Source of the DNA: Pirellulales bacterium
Lineage (GTDB): Bacteria > Planctomycetota > Planctomycetia > Pirellulales > Thermoguttaceae
Assembly: GCA_030605745.1 (NCBI GenBank)
Contig: JAUWHT010000446.1
Span: 1-10,855 of the forward strand
Reading direction: 5' to 3'
Length of the DNA: 10,855 nt
Position 1 is the first letter of the stretch. Each line of letters begins with the position of its first letter. Made by a program: the position numbers and the translations under genes. Positions 5,137 through 10,061 of the stretch are shown one piece after another. Under the pieces are notes generated by a model that was given only the letters and a program-made list of their open reading frames with translations, was not told the origin of the DNA and did not search any database.

Positions 5137-5683
5137 TGTCAGGTCTCCCTGTAACGCCCCCGGCGCGCCGGGGACTCGTAATGTTTATGTGCTTTCGCAC
5201 AACGGCCTTTCGCAGTCGCCAACTCATTATGTACGCATCTTCGTCCACGTCGTCGTATGCGTGATGCAGCACTGATATTGCACGGAACCCGCACTTGAAG
5301 AAGAACAACTGAGCCGCCAAATTTCTTTCCCGGACTTGAACCAGGAGCCGATTGCGACGTCGCGGGTCAAGTTTCCCGATCAGTTCATCGACCATTTGGG
5401 TGCCGATGCCCCGGTGCCGATAATCCTCCGCCACCGCAAAATCAGAGACATGGATACACTTCTTGTGGAGGATATAGAGCATGAATCCCACCACGCGATC
5501 CTCGTGTTCCGCAACCGTGCCAGTGCAGCTTCTTTTTTCGAGGTAACGGACAAAGTCTTCAGCTGGCCAGGGGAACTCGAAGGCTTCGTTTTCAATATCG
5601 AGGACTTCGGGCATGTCGCGCCGGATCATCCAGCGGATGTGTACCAGACAACGCCTCGGCGTCTTTTCGGCTACACGTGTCAT
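5099..5683 (-). CDS. GNAT acetyltransferase, RimI-like
   Basis: The protein has 194 residues from the ATG at 5683, with GGGGA upstream; this ATG overlaps the stop of the replication gene (ATGA), so the two are translationally coupled. The acetyl-CoA-binding motif A is FAVAEDYRHRGIGTQMV (82-98, with R-x-R-G-I-G), and motif B is NLAAQLFFFKCGF (121-133), both typical of GNAT N-acetyltransferases such as RimI. The usual fold ends near residue 156 (DAYIMSWRL). The last 38 residues are low-complexity and include a stretch encoded by the palindrome at 5158-5173, so the original stop may have been lost. The acetylated substrate is unknown; ribosomal protein S18 is the RimI target, but that is not shown here. 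The tail overlaps the ParB-like start by 38 bases. Confidence 0.85.
   Translation of the reverse strand: MTRVAEKTPRRCLVHIRWMIRRDMPEVLDIENEAFEFPWPAEDFVRYLEKRSCTGTVAEHEDRVVGFMLYILHKKCIHVSDFAVAEDYRHRGIGTQMVDELIGKLDPRRRNRLLVQVRERNLAAQLFFFKCGFRAISVLHHAYDDVDEDAYIMSWRLRKAVVRKHINITSPRRAGGVTGRPDNGYSDEASKAEG
5158..5173. repeat. Perfect 16-bp palindrome CCCCGGCGCGCCGGGG
   Basis: The palindrome is self-complementary over its whole length. It lies in the tail of the GNAT gene, about ten bases upstream of the ParB-like ribosome binding site, and belongs to the same family as 2322-2366, 3451-3464 and 7913-7928. Confidence 0.9.
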
Positions 5684-6639
5684 CGCGGTTTCCCCGTAGC
5701 ACAAGATTCATCCTTGCTCTTCCGCCACGGCACACCGTAGCGGGCGGCCAGTTGTTGGACCTTCATGTGGAAGAACGCACCGGCAGAGCGAAGTGTTCCC
5801 GCTTGGCGCATCGCCTCCACGTCGCCGAGTATCTTCTCCAGGTCCCGCAGCGGAACGTCGTGAAACACAACCAGGTCGGCCGTCTTGCCGGCCACGTACT
5901 TACCCATTTTCGGGTCGCGCACGACATTGAGTATCCGCCGCTCGAGCCGCCGCTTCTGCTGGAGCGGATGAGCAACTTCGTCCACAGTCGCGGCGATCGC
6001 CTCGGCCACCGCCGCGCCGATCGGCACGGGCCCATCTGCGCGCGCACAGGTGCTTTCTTGCGCGCTATTGGTATCATTGGTATTCTTGGTACCAAACTGT
6101 TCATTGGTACTTTGGTAAGTTAAATCTTTGTTTTTATTGGTACCAAGAAGGCTGCCGGGTTTTCGGCTGAAAACCCGGCAGGCCGGAGGCGGATTTGCCG
6201 TGTTTTCTAGGGTTTCGGCGGTTTTGGTGCCGGGTTTTCCGCCGAAAACCCGGCACTGTTTGGTGGCCCCATCGTGGGGTTTGGTATCCTCCGGGGCTCC
6301 CGACACGTCGGGAGCCTCGAAGGGCAGCCGGCCTTGCGGGTCCGGCCGTGCCGGGCGGTCGCCCGGGTTTGGATGATAGACGTAAACGTGCAACGCGCCG
6401 CGCCGCTTGTCCCGATCAACAATCTCGATCAACCCGTGCTTCTCCAAAGCGCTCAGCCAATTGGCCGCTGAGCTGCGGTCTCGGCCTAATTCGTAAGCAA
6501 TCATCTTGCAGTTAACCACCAGGTACCCCGGCCGCCCGCCCGCATAATGCCAGAGCCACTCAAAACACAGCTTGGCCGCCGGCCCCACCGCCGTGTCTCG
6601 CCTAAGCGGTTGCAACGTGTCCCATTCCGTGTGTTGCAT
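5680..6639 (-). CDS. Winged-helix replication initiator-like protein
   Basis: The protein has 319 residues from the ATG at 6639; a TTG one codon upstream is an alternative start. Residues about 18-90 form a winged helix (KLCFEWLWHYAG, MIAYELGRDRSSAANWLSALEKHGLIEIV, then a beta wing to LHVYVYHP), as in phage replication or replisome-organiser proteins. Residues 91-200 are a disordered linker rich in Pro, Gly, Thr and Asn whose DNA carries palindromes and TTGGTA repeats. Residues about 205-310 are helical (AVAEAIAATVDEVA, LRDLEKILGDVEAMRQAG, AGAFFHMKVQQLAARYGVPW) and may contact a helicase or loader. The layout (N-terminal DNA-binding domain, linker DNA with repeats, C-terminal interaction domain) matches lambda O. 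No primase or helicase motifs are present. It is coupled by ATGA to the GNAT gene. Confidence 0.72.
   Translation of the reverse strand: MQHTEWDTLQPLRRDTAVGPAAKLCFEWLWHYAGGRPGYLVVNCKMIAYELGRDRSSAANWLSALEKHGLIEIVDRDKRRGALHVYVYHPNPGDRPARPDPQGRLPFEAPDVSGAPEDTKPHDGATKQCRVFGGKPGTKTAETLENTANPPPACRVFSRKPGSLLGTNKNKDLTYQSTNEQFGTKNTNDTNSAQESTCARADGPVPIGAAVAEAIAATVDEVAHPLQQKRRLERRILNVVRDPKMGKYVAGKTADLVVFHDVPLRDLEKILGDVEAMRQAGTLRSAGAFFHMKVQQLAARYGVPWRKSKDESCATGKPR
6152..6181. repeat. 30-bp palindrome, copy 1 (initiator linker)
   Basis: Arms CTGCCGGGTTTTC and GAAAACCCGGCAG (13 bp each) flank GGCT. The same core arm recurs at 6227-6256 and, with one mismatch, as a half-site at 6196-6207. Confidence 0.92.
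6227..6256. repeat. 30-bp palindrome, copy 2 (initiator linker)
   Basis: Arms GTGCCGGGTTTTC and GAAAACCCGGCAC (13 bp each) flank CGCC. The start is 75 bp from that of copy 1. Both copies encode CRVFxxKPG in the same reading frame. Confidence 0.92.
6295..6316. repeat. 22-bp palindrome in initiator linker
   Basis: GGCTCCCGAC and GTCGGGAGCC form 10-bp perfect arms around AC. The sequence is unrelated to the 30-bp palindromes but lies in the same linker DNA. Confidence 0.85.
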
Positions 6640-6663
6640 CAAAAAAGCATCCCTTCTTCTTCC

Positions 6664-6879
6664 TCAACGTAACTCGGACCGTTCAACAGAATGTGCGGCT
6701 TGCAGCCGTTCCAATTCTGCGCTAGCAGCCGCCTCCATCTCGTCCCGTTGCACATCGCGCCCGGGCCAATGCTCGCCACTAATGTTCTCTAAGAATAGGC
6801 TGCGAGTGTCCATGGTTGCAATCGCGTAGTGCAGCCAGGTCGGCCAGTTGCGTGGCGGCGGTAAGTCATTTGTCATCAT
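6664..6879 (-). CDS. Small phage-type protein, 71 residues, unknown function
   Basis: The protein begins MMTNDLPPPRNWPTWLHYAIATMDTR and ends in a helical, acidic-basic segment (RDEMEAAASAELERLQAAH). Two adjacent ATGs (6879 and 6876) follow a GGAGGGAGGGA ribosome binding region; either could be used. The start overlaps the end of the zinc-binding gene by 14 bases, a typical phage arrangement. No catalytic or membrane features are seen. It is probably part of the early/replication module; the function is unknown. Confidence 0.65.
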   Translation of the reverse strand: MMTNDLPPPRNWPTWLHYAIATMDTRSLFLENISGEHWPGRDVQRDEMEAAASAELERLQAAHSVERSELR

Positions 6880-7138
6880 TCCCTCCCTCCGCCTCAATTG
6901 CAGTCCAGAAACGGCACGCCGGGTCTTTTGCCCGGATATCCGTCCCTGGGCCAAGCGTCCAACAATGGCGCATCAACGCGCACTTCTGATATGGCCTCGC
7001 GCCGGACTGGTTGTGTGTGCGGTGCTTGCATGTTCGACATGTTTCACCCTCCGGTCCCGTCCCAGGCCGAGCAGCGTGCCCCTTGTATGGAATCCGCGGA
7101 GCTGGCAACTCGTCGCCAAACAGGTCGCGTTCAATCAT
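6866..7138 (-). CDS. Phage zinc-binding protein with CxxCxH...TDIR...DPAC motif
   Basis: The protein has 90 residues from the ATG at 7138. It begins MIERDLFGDELP and contains CRTCKH (Cys34, Cys37, His39), YQKCALM (Cys53), a TDIR near 66-69 and KDPACRFW (Cys75). This spacing is a pattern I recognise from small zinc-binding proteins in many phage early regions, often next to replication or methylase genes; their biochemical role is not established. The start overlaps the previous gene's stop by eight bases (ATGATTGA), and the 3' end overlaps the next gene, giving a tightly coupled group. An upstream in-frame codon at 7183 would overlap the previous gene more heavily and is not preferred. Confidence 0.78.
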   Translation of the reverse strand: MIERDLFGDELPAPRIPYKGHAARPGTGPEGETCRTCKHRTHNQSGARPYQKCALMRHCWTLGPGTDIRAKDPACRFWTAIEAEGGNDDK

Positions 7139-7340
7139 CACGTCTCCTGCGGTTCTGTGCGTCGCGCTCAACCATTTGTGCAAGCAACGATTTTCCGAAG
7201 CGCAGCCGCTGGATCTCGGCTTGCTGTTGATTCAAGAGCATCAGGGTAGAGTGACGCAACCCCGGGGTCTCCATATTGTCCGAGTTTTCGAGCCAATCCC
7301 GCAGCACCAATTCCATCTCGGCGGTTATTTCTGCTTTCAT
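7131..7340 (-). CDS. Small helical protein, 69 residues, unknown function
   Basis: The protein begins MKAEITAEMELVLRDWLENSDNM and ends in a charged segment (AQMVERDAQNRRRRDD). It looks almost all helical, with a possible coiled segment (STLMLLNQQQAEIQRLRFGKS). The start at 7340 is chosen because codons upstream of it are encoded by the CCCAATC repeat. The ribosome binding site is weak (AGAAAG). The end overlaps the start of the zinc-binding gene by eight bases. I do not recognise the family. Confidence 0.6.
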   Translation of the reverse strand: MKAEITAEMELVLRDWLENSDNMETPGLRHSTLMLLNQQQAEIQRLRFGKSLLAQMVERDAQNRRRRDD

Positions 7341-7351
7341 CTTTCTGCTTT

Positions 7352-7372
7352 CCCAATCCCCAATCCCCAATC
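7352..7372. repeat. Heptanucleotide repeat (CCCAATC)3
   Basis: Three perfect 7-bp units lie between the stop at 7375 and the start at 7340. Confidence 0.9.
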
Positions 7373-7374
7373 CC

Positions 7375-7674
7375 TCACCCCTTCGCCCGCCCCACAATCA
7401 CATACGGCCGGTTCACGATTGACGGGATCAGCTTCGCCCGCCGCCTGGACAACGCCAACACACAGAAGCACCCCTCGCGGTTGAGCGCCTCGACCCACCG
7501 CGAGCCGCCGCGTGTGCAGAATCGCAAGAACCGAAACGGTCCCCGCTCGGCCAGGTTGATTCGACTGCCGGGAACACCGCGAGCGTGAAAGTACGGCCCA
7601 CCACGCGCCCGAAAGCAGTCACCCGGCCGCAACACCGTCCTCGGCCCGATCTGTAGTTCGTTGCATGAATTCAT
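7375..7674 (-). CDS. Conserved phage-type beta-rich protein, 99 residues
   Basis: The protein begins MNSCNELQIGPRTVLRPGDCFRARGGPYF and contains the segments RINLAERGPFRFLRFC and IVNRPYVIVGRAKG. It is short and beta-rich, with many Arg and aromatic residues, resembling a small SH3/S1-like or nucleic-acid-binding barrel. I recognise the general pattern from phage and integrative-element early regions but cannot name a function. The ATG at 7674 has AGGAAGG seven bases upstream, inside a TCATCCT repeat. It is the first gene after the likely integrase terminator and so probably starts the replication operon. Confidence 0.65.
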   Translation of the reverse strand: MNSCNELQIGPRTVLRPGDCFRARGGPYFHARGVPGSRINLAERGPFRFLRFCTRGGSRWVEALNREGCFCVLALSRRRAKLIPSIVNRPYVIVGRAKG

Positions 7675-7698
7675 CCTTCATCCTTCCTCATTCATCCT
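7671..7698. repeat. Heptanucleotide repeat (TCATCCT)n
   Basis: TCATCCT, TCATCCT, TCCTCAT and TCATCCT are consecutive. The minus strand (AGGATGA) supplies both the start codon and an AGGA motif for the downstream gene. Confidence 0.85.
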
Positions 7699-7699
7699 T

Positions 7700-7739
7700 A
7701 AAAACAGCCGGCCCCGCGCGTTCCTTGCACGGGACCGGC
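7700..7739 (-). terminator. Rho-independent terminator after the integrase region
   Basis: In the minus-strand RNA GCCGGUCCCG (7730-7739) pairs with CGGGGCCGGC (7707-7716) through ten pairs, one of them G-U, with a 13-base loop. UGUUUUUAA (U run 7700-7704) follows at once. The G-U pair means it is strong only in the minus direction. Confidence 0.6.
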
Positions 7740-7798
7740 CAACCAGGGGGTGTACACACGTGAACCACGGTTCTCCAGGCCGCGGTGGGGTAAAGAGT

Positions 7799-7840
7799 GG
7801 AAGTCGGAAGTGGGAAGTCGGAAGTGGGAATGCGGAAGGC
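7799..7840. repeat. Heptanucleotide repeat (GGAAGTS)n
   Basis: GGAAGTC, GGAAGTG, GGAAGTC, GGAAGTG, GGAATGC and GGAAGGC are consecutive. It uses the same unit as at 199 and 2984 but has no inverted arm; it runs straight into a large GC hairpin. Confidence 0.9.
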
Positions 7841-7890
7841 GGCGGGCCCGTTTTCGTTGCCTCTCGGCAAGATTCGGCCGGCCCGCCGCC
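7838..7890. repeat. Large hairpin with nested inner stem
   Basis: GGCGGCGGGCC (7838-7848) is the exact reverse complement of GGCCCGCCGCC (7880-7890). Inside, TTGCC and GGCAA (7857-7861 and 7866-7870) form a second stem around TCTC. Further small palindromes follow at about 7892-7928, including a degenerate CCCCGGCGTGCCAGGGG. Confidence 0.85.
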
Positions 7891-7931
7891 AGGGGCTGCA
7901 AGGCCCCGGAATCCCCGGCGTGCCAGGGGGG

Positions 7932-7993
7932 ATAGTGAATAGTGGATAGTGGATAGTCCGCCGCGGCGGACTGACCACTGACCACTATCCACT
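7932..7993. repeat. Heptad arms around TCCGCCGCGGCGGA palindrome
   Basis: ATAGTGA/ATAGTGG heptads (7932-7956) lead into the 14-bp palindrome (7957-7970), then ACTGACC, ACTGACC and ACTATCC heptads run to 7990. The arms are roughly inverted. The integrase stop codon TAG (7985-7987) is part of the last heptad. The same 14-bp palindrome recurs at 9061-9074. Confidence 0.85.
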
Positions 7994-8749
7994 TTTTCGT
8001 TCGACGTCGTCCACGAAATCCTCGAGGAACGCCGCCGGCACCGGCAGCCGCTCGACCGCGTCGCGCTCCTCGTCGGTCGCGTTGATGTAGAACTGGCTGG
8101 TCGCCAGACTCGAATGGTCCAGCCGCTTCTGCACTACCCAGGGCGACGCGATCGCGGCGAACCGTGTGCCGCACGCCCGCTTCAGGTCGTGCAGCTTGAT
8201 CCGGTCTTCCCCTTTCAATCCGGCCGCCTCCTGAATCTGCCACCACTACCGGTAGAACTTGCTCTCGGAGTGCGGGAACGCAAACACCAGCGGCCCTGCG
8301 CTGCGGATCCGCATCAGGTGCTGGAGCACCAGCCGGCAGACCGGTTTTGAGCGCTCCGCGTGGCACTTGTCGCCCTCGGCCGGCAGCCGGACCTCCGCCT
8401 CCTCCCAGTCGACCCCACTCCACCGCAGCGCAAACAGCCCGCCGCGGCGGAACCCGACTGTCAGTGCGGTCACCAGCAGCGCCTTCCACCAGTGGCCCGG
8501 ATCCACACGGTCGAGCACCGGGTGTGTTGCGATCCCGGCCGCCCGATAGATCGCGTCGAGCACTTGGTCGCTCACCTTCCGCGGCATCCGCCGGTACTGG
8601 CGGACCGGCCGCGTCCAAGGCACCCGCTCGATCGCCCAGAGCGCATCGCGATTCCGCGGCCCCGGCGGGCCCGCCTTCGACAGAATCGCCCCCAGGTGCC
8701 GCAAGTGTTTGTTCACCGTCGCCGCCGCCAGCGGGTCCCCCTTGTACCT

Positions 8750-8829
8750 CACACAAAGACGCAAAGGCGCCGCCCAGCCACCCAGCTCGAACAGCGTCAG
8801 TTGCCTTTGCGCCTTTGCGTCTTTGCGTG
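8750..8829. repeat. Inverted repeat inserted in the integrase gene
   Basis: The 20-bp arms (8750-8769 and 8810-8829; CAAAGACGCAAAGGCG core) have one mismatch and flank a 40-base loop. A CTTTGCGY octamer repeat lies in the right arm, and a 9-bp repeat (CTGTGACCC)2 follows at about 8834-8851. The insert is translated in frame within the core-binding domain. Confidence 0.88.
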
Positions 8830-9060
8830 AGCCCTGTGACCCCTGTGACCCCTCCAACAAGCTCGCCTTGAACTCCGCCAGCCGCTGCGAGTCGATCTCT
8901 CGAAGCGGCAGGTTCCCCGTCACTCGCGACCAATGGGCCAGCGACTCCCGGTAGGCGTCCAACGTCCGCGGCGAGGTCCCCACCAAGAACTGCGGCACAT
9001 ACACCCGCTCGAAGAACTCGCCCAGCGGCAGGCCGGCCACGTCTGGCGAGGAGGGGCGAG

Positions 9061-9074
9061 TCCGCCGCGGCGGA
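9061..9074. repeat. Palindrome TCCGCCGCGGCGGA, second copy
   Basis: This is identical to 7957-7970. It lies in the low-complexity N-terminal codons of the integrase. Confidence 0.85.
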
Positions 9075-9123
9075 AGGGACGAGGGGCCAGGGGCACCGGG
9101 CGATAATCTGCCTATCTCGTTCA

Positions 9124-9158
9124 TTGGCCCCTGACCTCTGATCCCTGGCCCCTGACCC
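9124..9158. repeat. Heptanucleotide repeat (CTGRYCC)5 at the integrase start
   Basis: TTGGCCC, CTGACCT, CTGATCC, CTGGCCC and CTGACCC are consecutive, directly upstream of the integrase ATG. On the minus strand they give AGGGG and AGAGG motifs that may act as ribosome binding sites. Confidence 0.85.
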
Positions 9159-9223
9159 CTCTCGTCCCTGATTTCTGAAAGATAGCACGCCGTTTGACCC
9201 CCCGGGCACAAAGTGTCCCTGCT

Positions 9224-9295
9224 CACCACGGAGACGCGGAGGCCACGGAGAAGAAAAAAGGCAGTTTTCTCCGTGTCCTCCGCGTCTCCGTGGTG
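9224..9295. repeat. Long inverted repeat with 29-bp arms
   Basis: The arms 9224-9252 and 9267-9295 (CACCACGGAGACGCGGAGG core) have a single mismatch around a 14-base loop. This resembles a dispersed palindromic repeat seen in several bacterial genomes. It lies in the gap between the repressor and integrase genes. Confidence 0.92.
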
Positions 9296-9476
9296 TCTAT
9301 TCTAGGTGTATTTTCCGCCGAAAACGCCCATTCCGCCGGGCCGTGAACATTCAAGCACAGACACCCGGGCCTACAAATCAGGCATTTTCCCGTCGGACAG
9401 CACCCAACAGGAGGGGCTAAAGAGCCAGCCCCGAGAGTGCCATCACCGCCGATCGCTCAGCGGTAACGGCAGATTG

Positions 9477-9490
9477 TATAGATTTCTATA
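9477..9490. promoter_or_regulatory. AT-rich palindrome, candidate operator
   Basis: TATAGA, TT, TCTATA is a perfect 14-bp dyad seven bases from the end of the XRE gene, in GC-rich surroundings. XRE repressors bind dyads of this size. No matching second copy was noticed, so this is weak. Confidence 0.3.
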
Positions 9491-9496
9491 AGCCTG

Positions 9497-9757
9497 TCAA
9501 GTCGAGATCAGAGATTCTGTTCCGGCATCGGAGAAGACCCGAGACAGGAGGTTCGAGGGCGTCGTGTCCAACGCCTCTGCGATCTTGGCAAGAGTGCCCA
9601 GGCTTGGATTGAGCTTTCCGCCCTCCAAATTGCAGATATGCGAGGCAGGCAGTCCTGTCCGGCGAGCCAATTCGCTTTGGCTCATTCCAATCTCACTGCG
9701 GAGATGCCGCAGGTTGTGGCGGAACAAACTGTGCAGTTCTTGGGGTTGCACTTTCAT
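9497..9757 (-). CDS. XRE-family helix-turn-helix repressor
   Basis: The protein has 86 residues. Residues about 12-71 form a Cro/C1-type HTH: FRHNLRHLRSEIGMSQSELA, then RRTGLPASHICNLEGGKLNP as recognition region, then SLGTLAKIAEALDTTPSNLL. There is no C-terminal peptidase or multimerisation domain, so it is a short Cro/C1-like regulator rather than a full LexA-cleavable repressor. It likely controls element genes, as its place beside the integrase suggests. The ATG at 9757 lies seven bases after a perfect TATAAT -10 box; AGGAGG is present but only one base from the ATG, too close for normal use. Translation from a leaderless or nearly leaderless mRNA is therefore likely. Confidence 0.88.
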   Translation of the reverse strand: MKVQPQELHSLFRHNLRHLRSEIGMSQSELARRTGLPASHICNLEGGKLNPSLGTLAKIAEALDTTPSNLLSRVFSDAGTESLIST

Positions 9758-9764
9758 GCCTCCT

Positions 9765-9794
9765 ATTATAGAATCATGTAATCGTATTTGTCAA
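9765..9794 (-). promoter_or_regulatory. Consensus sigma70 promoter of the XRE repressor
   Basis: On the minus strand TTGACA (9789-9794) and TATAAT (9765-9770) are 18 bases apart; both match the consensus at six of six. The -35 overlaps the stop codon of the upstream membrane-protein gene. The predicted RNA start is at or next to the repressor ATG. Confidence 0.75.
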
Positions 9795-9985
9795 TGCTGG
9801 TCGTTTTGCCGTTCCTGTTGTCTGAAGAGCAGTTCGAAGATGCCAGTGAGCACGAGCCCCTGTAGGCCACCGATAACGGAGATCGTGCCGACGATTCTCA
9901 GTGATGGCTCGGTGAGATTAGCCAAGCCAACTACCACTGCCAGCACAAACATTACTCTCAGACCCAGGTTTCCAAAGTTCGTCAT
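9791..9985 (-). CDS. Small membrane protein, two transmembrane segments
   Basis: The protein has 64 residues from the ATG at 9985, chosen because AGGAGA lies six bases upstream; an in-frame start at 10018 has no such support. Two hydrophobic segments (LGLRVMFVLAVVVGLANL and, after a short charged loop, IVGTISVIGGLQGLVLTGIF) fit a hairpin in the membrane, followed by a charged tail (LLFRQQERQNDQH). It could be a holin-like, superinfection-exclusion or antitoxin-partner protein, but nothing in the sequence decides. Its last codons contain the -35 box of the repressor promoter, which lies 33 bases before the repressor start. Confidence 0.6.
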   Translation of the reverse strand: MTNFGNLGLRVMFVLAVVVGLANLTEPSLRIVGTISVIGGLQGLVLTGIFELLFRQQERQNDQH

Positions 9986-10061
9986 CCCGTATCTCCTATT
10001 TCCCTTTGTCAACGTCACCGGCCCGGCCCCCGCGGCCTAACCACTAACCCTTGGATTGACC

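Larger units (their letters stand above)
6068..6316. other. Candidate origin of replication inside the initiator gene
   Basis: An AT-rich tract (about 6068-6147) contains TTGGTA at 6068, 6077, 6086, 6104, 6112 and 6137, two of them as TTGGTACCAA. It is followed by palindromes at 6152-6181 and 6227-6256, a half-site at 6196-6207, a seventh TTGGTA at 6281, a small hairpin at 6267-6279 and a palindrome at 6295-6316. Iterons next to an AT-rich unwinding region within an initiator gene is the lambda-type layout. Function is inferred. Confidence 0.5.
7985..9124 (-). pseudogene. Tyrosine recombinase/integrase interrupted by in-frame TAG
   Basis: From the ATG at 9124 the frame holds 379 codons with one TAG at codon 293 (8246-8248). 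Residues about 30-155 are the core-binding (SAM-like) domain, interrupted at about 91-128 by residues encoded by an inserted repeat. The catalytic domain shows ArgI in TVGFRRGGLFALRW (Arg226). After the TAG the same frame gives WWQIQEAAG, then HDLKRACGTR (His312, with Lys315 at the usual ArgII position), LDHSS (His337) and Tyr346 in TSQFYIN. Both parts are needed for strand transfer, so the gene is dead unless the TAG is read through or is a sequence error. CAG to TAG would be a single C-to-T change. A GTG start at 9229 is rejected because it lies in a palindrome. The role would be integration and excision of the element. Confidence 0.82.
9125..9496. other. Non-coding gap between integrase and repressor
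   Basis: No supported gene is present in this 372-base gap. It holds the heptad array and the 29-bp inverted repeat listed separately, a small hairpin with arms GGGGCT and AGCCCC (9413-9418 and 9427-9432), and an AT-rich palindrome TATAGATTTCTATA (9477-9490) next to the repressor stop. An attachment site would be expected near the integrase, but none can be identified from one window. Confidence 0.6.

Noticed and set aside
1501..8248. TAG reassigned to glutamine throughout the element (as in some phages)
   Set aside because: TAG is the natural stop of several well-placed genes here (3028, 3484, 10233, 10668 and the integrase end at 7985), so global reassignment does not fit. Two isolated ambers are better explained by mutation, local suppression or sequence error.
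7698..9209. 503-codon open frame antisense in register to the integrase gene
   Set aside because: It lies on the same strand as the integrase in another frame, with Gly/Ala/Arg-rich composition and no motifs; the integrase frame carries clear family residues. It is open only because the DNA is GC-rich.
9125..9229. N-terminal extension of the integrase from a GTG at 9229
   Set aside because: The extra codons come from the 29-bp inverted repeat and the CTGRYCC heptads. The ATG at 9124 gives a normal-length start.
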